NCBI GenBank assembly: GCA_035487355.1
Contig: DATHMF010000098.1
Span: 1 to 53,580 of the forward strand
DNA length: 53,580 bases
Source of the DNA: Terriglobales bacterium
GTDB taxonomy: Bacteria; Acidobacteriota; Terriglobia; Terriglobales; Acidobacteriaceae
Direction: 5' to 3'
Part shown: in pieces, positions 25,982 to 34,481 of the stretch
How the letters are laid out: each line of letters begins with the position of its first letter
Numbering within the stretch: position 1 is the stretch's first letter
The notes under the pieces: model-generated
The model's input: the letters and a program-made list of their open reading frames with translations, nothing else
Databases searched by the model: none
What the model was told of the DNA's origin: nothing
Program-made: the position numbers and the translations under genes

Positions 25982-26731
25982 CTATGGACCGGTTAACGTG
26001 CACTGCGAGCAGAACGGCTGGGATCTCCAGCGGTAGTATTCTGGCCTGTTGATACGCTGGACGCTAACGAGTTTGAATCCATCATGGATGGGCTTGAGCC
26101 ACACGAGCACGCCACCACGGCTTGGACAGCAATTTCCGTCTTTGTCCTTCTGGTAAATGCTCTCGGCAAGAACAATGTCGTGCCCGCGCAAATGGAAATT
26201 CCATTCTTTACAACAGAAATCCTCGTCCGCACGCAGTAGCTTTTCCGCCGGAGCATTGTAGTCGGGCGGTTTCCACTCGTGCAGTTGACCTTTCACTTCG
26301 CTAAGGACGTGCCAGTCGATTCGGTCATCGGTGCCCGAGGACCCGGTCATGATGAGCAACAGAGGAACATCGTCACCTTGCAGCTCCGTGTTCTCGACAC
26401 GAAGAATCTGGTCATCTTCGTACTCGTAAAAGACCTTTTGGAAATTAGCGTCCGTCACACGCACCCGTCGGCCTTCGATGTCGGATAGGCAGACCTGCCA
26501 TGCGACGATGTAAAGGGTCTTCACCGGCTGATAGTCAAATGTCCGAACCGTGCGCCAGCGATCATCTGAAGTATCGTCGCAACTGAAGACGGCTCGTGCG
26601 GACTGCGCATTGCCGATAGAATGTTCGGGTGCAGGCGCGTTCTGAATGCGCCTTCGTTCGATGTACCAGCCGGAAATAAAGGCGGCGCATGCAGTGAGGA
26701 TGAGAATTGCAATCCAAAAACACCGATTCAT
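25982..26731 (-). CDS. membrane-anchored hypothetical protein
   Basis: 249 residues from ATG 26731. One N-terminal membrane anchor or signal peptide (FWIAILILTACAAFISGWYI); the rest is extracytoplasmic with several Cys, including CC pairs (EDFCCKEW, GNCCPS) and CSQC at the C-terminus. Family not recognised. The frame extends 33 codons upstream, but that part lacks an export signal and a ribosome site. Confidence 0.65.
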   Translation of the reverse strand: MNRCFWIAILILTACAAFISGWYIERRRIQNAPAPEHSIGNAQSARAVFSCDDTSDDRWRTVRTFDYQPVKTLYIVAWQVCLSDIEGRRVRVTDANFQKVFYEYEDDQILRVENTELQGDDVPLLLIMTGSSGTDDRIDWHVLSEVKGQLHEWKPPDYNAPAEKLLRADEDFCCKEWNFHLRGHDIVLAESIYQKDKDGNCCPSRGGVLVWLKPIHDGFKLVSVQRINRPEYYRWRSQPFCSQCTLTGP

Positions 26732-26859
26732 CTCAGCTCGATTACCTAATTGCAGGTTGAGTGGATTATATCGCCCATGAATAGCGACGACTGGCGTAAT
26801 CCGACGATTACACCACCTATGTTGGGCCACCCCGCTGAGCCATTTATGAGATAGCCTAT

Positions 26860-26887
26860 CAGTACCCAGTATTGAGTACTGCTACTG
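26860..26887. repeat. heptad-periodic tract (CAGTACC/GAGTACT type)
   Basis: CAGTACC, CAGTATT, GAGTACT and GCTACTG in succession; the last unit overlaps the stop codon of the aldo/keto reductase gene. Confidence 0.55.
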
Positions 26888-28003
26888 AAACAAACTTTCC
26901 CACTGCTCACGCGGAACCAGCGCCTTTGCAGCCACAGCAAGATTAGTCACCACGTGCTCTTTGTGGCCCATTCCGATGAGGGCGGTGGTAATCCCCGGAG
27001 CTGAGCGCGCAAACTGAATGGCGCTTTCTGTGTCGTTGGTTGTCCCCAACTTCTGTCGAATCACTTCCGGCAAGCCTTGTGTGAGTCTTCCCTGATAGAG
27101 GGTTGCGCTGCCGATAACGGCGACCCCAGTTTTTTCCGCGGCTTGGAAGATTGACAGCATCTCTTTGTCGAAGGCCTGGTTCTTCAGGCCGGCGGCCTCG
27201 GGCATGGCCAGGTTGAAGGGCAACTGAATAAAACGGAAGTGGTGTCCGTCGCCGCCCACCTCCCGCGCCACGGTTACAACGTCTTGCAGGCTGATGGCTT
27301 CGTGCTGCGTGTGGGGCAGGCGGAAGGCATTCCAGGTAGCGCATCCGTAAAAGCGTATCTTGTTGGCCTTCACCATTTTTTCCAGCGCGGCAAATGCGTC
27401 GCGCAAGCGCTGCCGGAAATCTGCAGGGCTCACGCCTGCTCCTAACTGCGACTCCGGGTTGTGCAGATAGAAAACGTCAATCGTCTCCAGCTTCAAATTC
27501 GTGCGGGAACGATCAATCTGGTTTTCCAGATACCCAGGCGCCATGCAGTGCATTCCGCCGGCAATCTCGGTGGGCCGCATGATGCCTTTGTTGATGTATT
27601 CCTCAATGAAGTATCCCCGCGGATCGTCGGGTGCTTCTCCATCAAAGCAGAGATATCCTGCTTTGGTGCATACCAGGATTTCATCGCGCTTCAATTCACC
27701 GCTTGCAGTCATCTGCTCGAGGGCAATTCCGATGTTTCGCTCCGAGCGCTGATGGCGATAGTTGATGGCCGTATCCAGGACGTTCACCCCGGAGCGCACC
27801 GCTTGCCGAATGGATTCGGTATAGGCAGAGTCAGCCTCAGCGTCGGCTTCGCCCAGGTAGGTGCCCAGTCCCAGCGAGGAGAGCGAAAGCTCGCTCACGC
27901 CCGGCACATGAACGGACTGGCGAAAGTTGCCGGCTCGATTCAGTTCTGGAAAACGGTCGCGGTAGCGCGCCGTACCTTCAGCAGTGGCAAATCCTTCAAT
28001 CAT
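26882..28003 (-). CDS. aldo/keto reductase
   Basis: 373 residues, NADPH-dependent carbonyl reductase fold. The catalytic tetrad is present: Asp77 and Tyr82 in VLDTAINYRHQRSE, Lys114 in CTKAGY and His181 in FYLHNPES. The central region between Lys and His is longer than in simple members, with an insertion around 118-160. The cofactor region near the C-terminus reads IGSATLYQGRL and ITTALIGMG. Cytoplasmic. The substrate cannot be told. Not in an evident operon; composite repeat copy B lies upstream of its start. Confidence 0.92.
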   Translation of the reverse strand: MIEGFATAEGTARYRDRFPELNRAGNFRQSVHVPGVSELSLSSLGLGTYLGEADAEADSAYTESIRQAVRSGVNVLDTAINYRHQRSERNIGIALEQMTASGELKRDEILVCTKAGYLCFDGEAPDDPRGYFIEEYINKGIMRPTEIAGGMHCMAPGYLENQIDRSRTNLKLETIDVFYLHNPESQLGAGVSPADFRQRLRDAFAALEKMVKANKIRFYGCATWNAFRLPHTQHEAISLQDVVTVAREVGGDGHHFRFIQLPFNLAMPEAAGLKNQAFDKEMLSIFQAAEKTGVAVIGSATLYQGRLTQGLPEVIRQKLGTTNDTESAIQFARSAPGITTALIGMGHKEHVVTNLAVAAKALVPREQWESLFQ

Positions 28004-28078
28004 GGGACTGCCAGTCTAGCAGAAGGCTAGACGGCCTGCCCGGCGTGCATAACATCAGAGAACTTATGCAATGATTAG

Positions 28079-28470
28079 GTATCACTCTGATATCAAATCC
28101 TTGACTCTTGGCAAACCGCGGGCCATCATTGAGAAGCGGTTGCCAGCGGGAAAGGCCGTTGCCGGTAGCCAGTCCACGGCACGCCGGGACAGGTTGCCGG
28201 TAAAAACAACCGCAAAGAGAACGAAGAAGGCATTCCAGAATGCCGGGGCTTTTATAGTCCATTGAGCTCTTTGAAAACCTGTTGTCGGTAGATCGAAGCG
28301 CGACCTTTCGGCGTCCCAGAGGCCTGGCTGCCCCTCGCCTGCCCCGGAGTGCCGTGGGAGCTGTTTCTTAGACTGCCGGGTCTATTACTCCGTGCTTAGT
28401 CGTAAGAAATTGATTGCTAAGGATTTAGAGCTGCGTCCACTACTCCAAGTAATGGGGGTGGGGGAGTAAT
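28079..28470 (+). repeat. composite dispersed repeat, copy B
   Basis: Starts GGTATCACTCTGATATCAAA, then the ATTGAGAAGCGGTTGCCAG block, CACGCCGGGACAGGTTGCC, hairpin GGCATTC-CA-GAATGCC (28229-28244), CTCTTTGAAAA, TGCCGTGGGAGCTG, TTGATTGCTAAGGATTTAG, and ends AAGTAATGGGGGTGGGGG. A frame across it reads SDIKSL...IIEKRLP...STARRDRLPVK, partly shared with copy C, but no ribosome site is seen. Confidence 0.7.
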
Positions 28471-28800
28471 ACTTTGTGTGGAACAAGGGATTAAGAGCAG
28501 TACTCGGACTTTGTTATATGCTCTCTGACTCTGTGCTCTTTCCCCAGTACTCAGAAATGGCCCTGCGGATAATGAATACTCAGTAAACACGGGAATAGCC
28601 CAGCAAGTGCCCCACCGCGACAGCGACTTTCCCCAGTAAATACAGGGCGATCATGGTTGTTTCAGCGGGTTCTAACCACTTGCAGCAAGTGGGGTGGGGT
28701 GTCGGCCTTTCCATGACAGCCACACATTACTAGAAAGGCAACAGCCCATTAGCCCATTTATCGGCACTGGTAAACTTGTGCCCTGATACAAAGCAAGAGA
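28471..28800. other. intergenic interval with AGTACT/CAGTA motifs
   Basis: No gene seen. It contains CAGTACTC (twice), AATACTCAGTAA, CCCCAGTAAATAC and a second CAGCAAGTGGGGTGGGG near 28686 that resembles the repeat end. Confidence 0.5.
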
Positions 28801-29835
28801 TTATTCGGTCGCTGGCGCCGTTGCCGTGGATGCGATTGGAAGTGGTGCGCGCCCAAATATGATGCCGGTTTCCACCTCAACCGGCTGCCCGTCCCGCAGG
28901 TACGGCCTGAACTTCCATTGCCCCAGGGCGTCGCTGATGGCTTTTGCCTGCTCGGGAAATGCGCTGAGAAAGTGAATGTGTTTTACCTTGCCTTTTTTAT
29001 CGATGATAATTCGGACGGGAACAGGGTTAAACCTGCGCTCGCTAAAGACCGGATCAACCCGCTCGATCACGTGGTCCTCACTTGCATAGTCCTTGATGCA
29101 CACAGGGACAGCGCCCCCGCCCGTCCCGGCCATGGGACCGGCCTCCTCGGGCAGCTTCATCTTGTTTAAGTCCAGGATCAGGCTCTCCAGCAGTTTCGTA
29201 TCCCGGCTGGTGAGCACCAGCTCTACTGTGTGGCAGCGGATTTGCGTGGCCAGGACGTACCAATGCAGCTCTGCGACCGGAGACCAATACCCAAAGAAGG
29301 TAAAGGAGTGGCCGGCGATCTTGGTCTCGGTGGGTTTTAATTCCACTTTGTAATCGGCCTGCAAATTGTCCTTGGTGTACTTGATGAGCTCCAGCGCGTT
29401 GGCCGCAGGCAGCGGGGTGAAGAACATGTCCTGGGCGGTGATCAAAATACTTCCGCGGACCGGTCCTTTATATGTGGGCGCAGGCGTGATCTGGGCAAGC
29501 ACGTAGCGGCCGCTATCGGAGGGAGGCGGCCCTTTGTGTTTCTCGATCCAATCCGGGGGCAGCGCGTAGGTCATTCCAAAATACTGGTCGCTGAAGATGT
29601 TGTTGGCCACGCCTCCGCCTTCCGGCAGGGGAGTTACGGAATCACTGGCGCTCGCCCATGCGCCTTTTACCAGGATGACTCCCGCCGGCACCTTTTGCTT
29701 TTCCGTGGGGTGCGTGTTGGTGGAAAAGTCGCCGCCGTTCTGCGGGGCGTTTTGCGGTCCGGCGCTTTGGCCCCAGGCCGGCAACGATACGCAAAAGGCG
29801 AGAACGAACACGAAACGCAAAAATCCAGACTGCAT
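28801..29835 (-). CDS. secreted protein with C-terminal TonB-like domain
   Basis: 344 residues. Signal peptide (FLRFVFVLAFCVSLPAWG, then QS). The middle part (about 60-240) is unassigned. The C-terminal region has VIERVDPVFSERRFNPVPVRIIIDKKGKVKHIHFLS followed by ALGQWKFRPYLRDGQPVEVET, the pattern of the TonB C-terminal domain found in many acidobacterial secreted proteins outside real TonB. AAGGAG lies 6 nt before ATG 29835, which decides the start. It follows the first di-haem gene on the same strand, but a strong terminator lies between them. Confidence 0.82.
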   Translation of the reverse strand: MQSGFLRFVFVLAFCVSLPAWGQSAGPQNAPQNGGDFSTNTHPTEKQKVPAGVILVKGAWASASDSVTPLPEGGGVANNIFSDQYFGMTYALPPDWIEKHKGPPPSDSGRYVLAQITPAPTYKGPVRGSILITAQDMFFTPLPAANALELIKYTKDNLQADYKVELKPTETKIAGHSFTFFGYWSPVAELHWYVLATQIRCHTVELVLTSRDTKLLESLILDLNKMKLPEEAGPMAGTGGGAVPVCIKDYASEDHVIERVDPVFSERRFNPVPVRIIIDKKGKVKHIHFLSAFPEQAKAISDALGQWKFRPYLRDGQPVEVETGIIFGRAPLPIASTATAPATE

Positions 29836-29861
29836 ATTTCTCCTTCGCATCCAAGCAATTT

Positions 29862-29876
29862 CAGGCCGTTGGCCTG
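29862..29876. repeat. short inverted repeat before the TonB-C gene
   Basis: CAGGCC-GTT-GGCCTG, 27 bp upstream of the ATG; possible 5' UTR hairpin. Confidence 0.35.
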
Positions 29877-29880
29877 ATGG

Positions 29881-29913
29881 AAAAACTGGCGAGACACCCT
29901 CGTGTCTCGCCAG
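29881..29913 (-). terminator. terminator after di-haem gene 1
   Basis: Perfect 12-bp stem CTGGCGAGACAC / GTGTCTCGCCAG with a 4-nt loop; on the minus strand a TTTTT run follows. It lies 20 bp past the stop codon and 45 bp before the next start, so it may act as a partial terminator. Confidence 0.85.
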
Positions 29914-29933
29914 GAAGGGGTGCTGTAAAACGG

Positions 29934-31358
29934 TTACAGCGAGCGCAGGAAGTTCAATACGTCCTGTTGCTGGCTGGGGGATAGGTCGTTGTCGAAGATG
30001 AACTCCACGTTGGTGGCTTCGCCGCCGTTGCTTTCGTGGGCTTCGATGGCGCACAGCAGGTTTGTGCAGCGGCCATCGTGCAGGAAGAAGATCCGCTGTC
30101 CCAGACCCCACAAGGGAGCCGTGCGGAACTGGTCGCCACCCGCACCGCCCTGCGAGACGTTATCTGCCAGGGTCGTGCCCATGTGATGGATCTCAAGGTC
30201 ACTGAACAGGTTGGCAGTAGCGTTGCCCAAACCAGCCGTTAAGTGCGAGGGCTGGGTCGGGAGCGACGTTGTGTGGCAGACCGCGCAGCCAACGGCGCTA
30301 AACAGCGCGCGACCATTGGCGATGGAGCTTGCTCCGCCCGGGCTGGTCGTGGATGCCGTGGGCTGATCCAGGAACTGCATGAAAGCATTAAACAGCCCGA
30401 CGTCACTGGTGACGGTGGAGGCGTTGGTGCCATCGGAGTGGGTAATGTCTTCAGGGTAGCCGTTTCCGGCGAGGTTCAGGCAGTTGGCTGGAAGCCCGCT
30501 TCCCAATTGGTCCTCACCCGGCAGCGGCCGATCTTGCGTAAACAGCTCGTTGGAGATGCCCATTTCCACGTTGTAGGCTTCACCGGCAAAGATCATCAGC
30601 GACTTGTTCTGGGCCTTCCAGCCAAAGCGGCTGATGGTGCCGTCGTTGCCGTTGTGATTAAAGGTGCCCGAAATCCCGAGGCCATTGTTGGCTTGGGACG
30701 CCAGATTGGCCAGCAGGGTTGAGTCATCAATGTTCGCCATCAACCCCGAGCCAAAGACCGGCGTGGGGATGCGGAAGATGATGTTGTTGGCCGCCAGAGC
30801 AGCGTTAAAGCTGGGCTGACGGAGGCTGCAGGAGCCGGCATCAGCGCGGCCGCTGACGGTGAACAGGTCTTCCACTCCGCCATTGGGCGCGTTGGTATTG
30901 GCCGTGCCATCGGGGTTAAAAAAGAATGGGAATCGGACTTCACGCACTGGGCCGTTAGCCGCGATGAAAGATGGGATGGTGTTGGTGCTGCCGCTCACGA
31001 CCCCGTTGGCAATCACCTGGCTTTCCGGGTTCGGTCCGACGTTGGGGAAAATCGCGGAGGCTGGACTACTTCCGCCCGGGGCCGGTTGTGAGTGACATGT
31101 CCCACACCCGTCCGTGTTGAATCGTGGTCCTAGACCGTTGTTGTCTCCGGTAACGGTTTGGTGTTCGTTGAACTGCGCGAGTCCGGTTTGGAAGAAAGCC
31201 AGATCGTTGCCAGTGACAGAGGCAAAGGGCTGGCCGGCGTTCACTCCGGTGTTGCTGCGCACTCCGGGATCGGACTGGGCAAACGCCGCTCCTGCAATCA
31301 GCAGCGCCGCCACAAATGTGGAAGCCAAAACAAGTCTTTGTACTCTTCGATGCGTCAT
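29934..31358 (-). CDS. di-haem oxidoreductase (COG3488/DUF1111 type), paralogue 1
   Basis: 474 residues, periplasmic. Signal peptide ends AGAAFAQ (about 27). Two c-type haem sites: CGTCH at 85-89 and CAVCH at 358-362. Family blocks include NGPVREVRFPFFF, RIPTPVFGSGL, RFGWKAQNKSL, APLWGLGQRIFFLHDGR and a final DVLNFLRSL. The family (once called thiol oxidoreductase) is related to di-haem peroxidases; its reaction is not established. The start at ATG 31358 has AGGAG 10 nt upstream. It is about 500 residues like its paralogue at 34482-35984, with which it also shares its upstream region. Confidence 0.9.
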   Translation of the reverse strand: MTHRRVQRLVLASTFVAALLIAGAAFAQSDPGVRSNTGVNAGQPFASVTGNDLAFFQTGLAQFNEHQTVTGDNNGLGPRFNTDGCGTCHSQPAPGGSSPASAIFPNVGPNPESQVIANGVVSGSTNTIPSFIAANGPVREVRFPFFFNPDGTANTNAPNGGVEDLFTVSGRADAGSCSLRQPSFNAALAANNIIFRIPTPVFGSGLMANIDDSTLLANLASQANNGLGISGTFNHNGNDGTISRFGWKAQNKSLMIFAGEAYNVEMGISNELFTQDRPLPGEDQLGSGLPANCLNLAGNGYPEDITHSDGTNASTVTSDVGLFNAFMQFLDQPTASTTSPGGASSIANGRALFSAVGCAVCHTTSLPTQPSHLTAGLGNATANLFSDLEIHHMGTTLADNVSQGGAGGDQFRTAPLWGLGQRIFFLHDGRCTNLLCAIEAHESNGGEATNVEFIFDNDLSPSQQQDVLNFLRSL

Positions 31359-31869
31359 GTTTAAGAGTCTCCTAATTCTCTTCATCGGTAATTGCGCGTT
31401 CCATCGGGAAGGAACACGCAATAGAGAGGTGAACCCGCATGCGGTTCGAGCAACAGGAGTGGGCCGCGTGCGGAAAAGATAGTGTAAGAGTTGGTTGGTT
31501 TAACTTAATGTCGTTTGAACGGCATGCCAACAGGCACACCGCTATCCTTGCGTACCCGTGCTCTACGTGTTCACGCAACTAACGCGCACGAACCATAAGC
31601 ATGGGTCACTTAGCGTACGAAGCGTTCCCGCTCGCGAAAAAAATCTTCCCTCGCGGGCCCAATTTCCTGGCCGAGAGATTGGGTAAATTTGGTTGTTACC
31701 ACAGACGGAAGTGTTGTTGAAAAACGTTGGGTTTGCGGCGTCGGCCCCTACGAACGGTTCAGTACTTTCAAGGTTCCCAACTTCTCTAAACTCTATTTCT
31801 TGCCTGGTTTAGTAGGAATGGGGAGCAGCTTTGATAAACCGTTCATTCCGGCGTCAAAAGTTGCGGGCG
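31359..31869 (-). promoter_or_regulatory. long conserved 5' leader of di-haem gene 1
   Basis: About 505 nt from the predicted start site to the ATG, homologous in blocks to 35985-36667: TTTGACGCCGGAA, AGGGGCC-ACGCC, CTCGGCCA, CCCGCGAG...GCGGG, CCCATGCTTA, ACGCAA, GCGGTGTG with a pairing partner, CTTTTCCGCA-GCGGCCC, and CCTCTCT before a stem 20-30 nt from the ribosome site. A 9-bp stem (31836-31844 with 31752-31760) shows compensatory change against the other copy. No gene is supported here. Confidence 0.6.
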
Positions 31870-31898
31870 AATATAAGTAATTCTCCGGGGAATGTCAA
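31870..31898 (-). promoter_or_regulatory. sigma-70-type promoter of di-haem gene 1
   Basis: TTGACA (31893-31898), 17-bp spacer, TATATT (31870-31875) on the minus strand. The same promoter layout occurs before the paralogue. Confidence 0.75.
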
Positions 31899-31957
31899 AT
31901 AAAATTTTGTTAATTCTAAAATTTAGTTTTCTTGGGGAAATGGGAAATTTCTAAGGT

Positions 31958-31978
31958 ATTCTCCTGTCGCGGGAGAAT
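31958..31978 (-). repeat. hairpin after the carboxypeptidase-regulatory-like gene
   Basis: ATTCTCC-N7-GGAGAAT, 39 bp after the stop codon at 32017; no T-run, so termination is doubtful. Confidence 0.4.
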
Positions 31979-32016
31979 CAAAGAATAGGGATTCAAAAAT
32001 TGGCGGCAAACCAGTT

Positions 32017-33324
32017 CTACGATTTTTGGGTCGCGGCCTTGGCGATAGCACGGCGCACGGTTTCATCCAGGGCTTGCTTGGTTGCAGTGTATTCTTCCCG
32101 CGAGATGGAGCCGTGAATGCGGTCCTTCTCAAGCTTAAATAATTCTTCCTTTAAGCCCGCTATTAACGCGGCGGAGTGGTCAGCCCGGCCGCTTCCCATT
32201 TCTGCGACGGCGGTATTTTGCCGTCCACCTCGCAACCGAGTGCGCAGTACAAATATTCCCAACAAGATCACGGTTACTACCCCCACGATCAACCATTCAA
32301 GAGAAAACTGAGTTTGCTTCGGGTTTTGGATTGCACTTGCCGGCAAGGGTTTGCTTGCGTTGGCCGCACTGAAATTATTTCCTGCGGCAGCTGGCCTCGA
32401 GACAATTGGAGGTAGCAATTGCGCATTGGATCGCGGCTTGGCCTCACCGTTTATAGGAGGAAGCACACCATTCCCCGAGATCTCAAAGCTCGGCCCTTCG
32501 CCCGCTTCGACCTGGTTCACGGCCTGTACCTGGAGGTCTTTGTTGTCAATGATGGAATGAAAACCAGTGGAGGGTGCACGAAACGTCATGGAAGGAGAAA
32601 ACATGACCGCCAACTGTTGCACGGGATAAGCAAGCCTGGGGTGAAAATCTGCGCGTCCGGCGTAGGGCAGATCGTAGTTGACGGCAAACTTGGTCTCACC
32701 CGGCCGCAGCGGAAAATTCATGGTGTAATGCCCGGGTTCTCCTTTCACTGTGGTAGCGGAGATTTTCACGCCACCCCCTCTGGGACTCGCCGCCAGGACA
32801 GAATCAATCTTCGCCTTAGCCGGCAAGTAGACTTCAAAGGTGTGCTCACTTGCCTGGGTTACTGGCGGGTTGGATTCGTTCTTGATGTCATACATGTCGG
32901 AAATGTGAAGCGAATTACTTTGGGAGCCAACCCGTATGATTTCGATCCTTCCGCTGATGCCCTTCACTTTTGATGCGGCGTCGAACACGTCAATGGTGAC
33001 GGTACTGCCTGCAGAAACCTCCTGATCGTAGTTCACTCCTTGATGCACCACGCGGACCAGGTAGCGCGTACTGGGAAACTGCACGTTCAGCGAAAACCCA
33101 CCCTGGGCGTCGGTCCTGGTGCGCGCTTCTTCCTGCATTCCATCCAGCAGGCGAAGCAGAACCACCTCATCTTCTGCCGCAGGCTTGGCGGTGGTAGCGT
33201 TACGAACGCTGCCGCTGATGCTATTGTTGGTGGCAGCGAAGCACGGCAAAAGAGCAAGAAAGATGGTCCAGAAAAGAAACGGAAGTTTTTTTGCGAAGAA
33301 TTTTTTTTTAATATAGCGGTTCAT
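32017..33324 (-). CDS. membrane-anchored protein with carboxypeptidase-regulatory-like domain
   Basis: 435 residues. Signal peptide at 12-31, then an Ig-like carboxypeptidase-regulatory (CarboxypepD_reg) domain at about 35-110 (ISGSVRNATTAKPA; DAQGGFSLNV). A second beta-rich region follows (about 110-270), then a Pro/Ala linker, one membrane segment (about 345-362, LIVGVVTVILLGIFVL) and a basic/acidic cytoplasmic helix (LKEELFKLEKDRIHGSISREEYTATKQAL). It is third in the order di-haem 2, TPR-like lipoprotein, this gene, with 33 bp to its predecessor, so probably one operon serving an extracytoplasmic redox process. Confidence 0.8.
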   Translation of the reverse strand: MNRYIKKKFFAKKLPFLFWTIFLALLPCFAATNNSISGSVRNATTAKPAAEDEVVLLRLLDGMQEEARTRTDAQGGFSLNVQFPSTRYLVRVVHQGVNYDQEVSAGSTVTIDVFDAASKVKGISGRIEIIRVGSQSNSLHISDMYDIKNESNPPVTQASEHTFEVYLPAKAKIDSVLAASPRGGGVKISATTVKGEPGHYTMNFPLRPGETKFAVNYDLPYAGRADFHPRLAYPVQQLAVMFSPSMTFRAPSTGFHSIIDNKDLQVQAVNQVEAGEGPSFEISGNGVLPPINGEAKPRSNAQLLPPIVSRPAAAGNNFSAANASKPLPASAIQNPKQTQFSLEWLIVGVVTVILLGIFVLRTRLRGGRQNTAVAEMGSGRADHSAALIAGLKEELFKLEKDRIHGSISREEYTATKQALDETVRRAIAKAATQKS

Positions 33325-33357
33325 GAATTATTTTCCTTCTCGGTTTTCCTCGGCTGC

Positions 33358-34401
33358 TCACGCACATTTCGGATTACATACCAGCACCCAAACTTGTTTG
33401 CGCAGGGTTTCGAGCGCCGCGGCCCGCCCAGGGTCCGGGTGCTGGGCCAGCAATTGCTCCATCTCTTTAAGCTTGTCGGTTGCTTGCTTTTGCTGACTCC
33501 CCTCGGCATAGAGAGTTGCAAGTATGGCCAGCTCATCCCAATAAGCCCGGTCGGTATCTTTGTGAAGAGAGTTTGCGCGCTGCTCCATCGAGGCCAGCAG
33601 ATCGTCGGCTTTCTTGGACTCGCCCTTCTTGCGGTAGTAGCGGACTTGCAGGGTCCATACCCTCCAATAGCGGGCCTGTAATTCGCGTTGGCTCTGGCGC
33701 TTGTAGTAAGTGTTGTACCAATCGAACGGACGAATGCGCTGCAGCCGCCATTCGTCGTCACGGATGCCCTGAAGCGCCATCGTGACAATAGGGTCAAGAT
33801 CAATGCTGTTCATGTTGAACAGGCGCTCGGCGCGGTCAATCAAGGGGCTCTGATTGGGCAGAGGATCCGGACGCTTCACCAGCGTAGCTCCCGGACACAG
33901 CGCGAGAAGTTTTTCCCGCTCGGTTTTTTCTTTGCGCGCGTCGCGAAAAGTTTCTGAGCCGTAGATTTCGGCAAGTGTGCGGTGGGCCGGCGCAAAGTTG
34001 GGATTGGCCGCGATGATCTCGTTCATGGCCTGAATGGTAGAAGGAGTGCTCCGCCCGAGCATGCTGCGCGCATTCAAGTAGCGATACATCAGATCGCCCG
34101 GATGCTGCTCCGCCAGGGCCTGGTATTCCTCGGCCAGCGCTCGCAGGTGGCCTTCGATTCCATGCTGGCTCACGGCATCCTGGTAGCGCTCGTGCACGAA
34201 CAGGTCGTTGGGGTAGCGCCCGCGCAGTGCAAGGAACGGGGCCACATTGTGGTCGAAATCTGTGGGGTCTGTTATGGGCGCAGCAGCGGCCTTCTGCAAT
34301 CCGCCCTGGATTTCAGACGCAGGTCCGCAAGAGTTGGATGAGCTGCACCATGCGGCCACGGAACTTATGAGAACAACGATGAAAATCGCGCGGTAGTACA
34401 T
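33358..34401 (-). CDS. secreted helical (TPR-like) protein
   Basis: 347 residues. The N-terminus (IFIVVLISSVAAWCSSSNSC) is an export signal, possibly a lipoprotein signal with Cys at 19. The rest is alpha-helical with TPR-like spacing (AEEYQALAEQHPGDLMYRYLNARSML; APAHRTLAEIYGS; KKADDLLASMEQRA). It ends CNPKCA. Located between the di-haem gene 2 and the regulatory-like gene on the same strand, so probably part of that unit. The ribosome site is weak. Role beyond scaffolding not inferable. Confidence 0.75.
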   Translation of the reverse strand: MYYRAIFIVVLISSVAAWCSSSNSCGPASEIQGGLQKAAAAPITDPTDFDHNVAPFLALRGRYPNDLFVHERYQDAVSQHGIEGHLRALAEEYQALAEQHPGDLMYRYLNARSMLGRSTPSTIQAMNEIIAANPNFAPAHRTLAEIYGSETFRDARKEKTEREKLLALCPGATLVKRPDPLPNQSPLIDRAERLFNMNSIDLDPIVTMALQGIRDDEWRLQRIRPFDWYNTYYKRQSQRELQARYWRVWTLQVRYYRKKGESKKADDLLASMEQRANSLHKDTDRAYWDELAILATLYAEGSQQKQATDKLKEMEQLLAQHPDPGRAAALETLRKQVWVLVCNPKCA

Positions 34402-34427
34402 TTGGACAAAATAGAGATGACGGAATC

Positions 34428-34454
34428 GCGGAGGGGCCGTCGTGGCCCCTCCGC
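34428..34454 (-). other. GC-rich intercistronic hairpin after di-haem gene 2
   Basis: Perfect 11-bp stem GCGGAGGGGCC / GGCCCCTCCGC with a 5-nt loop, between the di-haem stop codon and the next gene. No T-run on the minus strand, so more likely an mRNA-stabilising or attenuating stem. Confidence 0.65.
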
Positions 34455-34481
34455 TTTCCGGTTTAAGGTAAATTGATGACG

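Noticed and set aside
31359..31869. c-di-GMP-I (GEMM) riboswitch, considered because of ACGCAA near 31549 and cytochrome context
   Set aside because: The GGGCAAACC half and the GAAA-loop stem that should precede it were not found in both copies; the leader is also far longer than a GEMM element.
31689..31880. 63-codon plus-strand frame in the interval before di-haem gene 1
   Set aside because: It lies opposite the conserved leader and its promoter and has no ribosome site; the similar region before gene 2 does not keep the frame.
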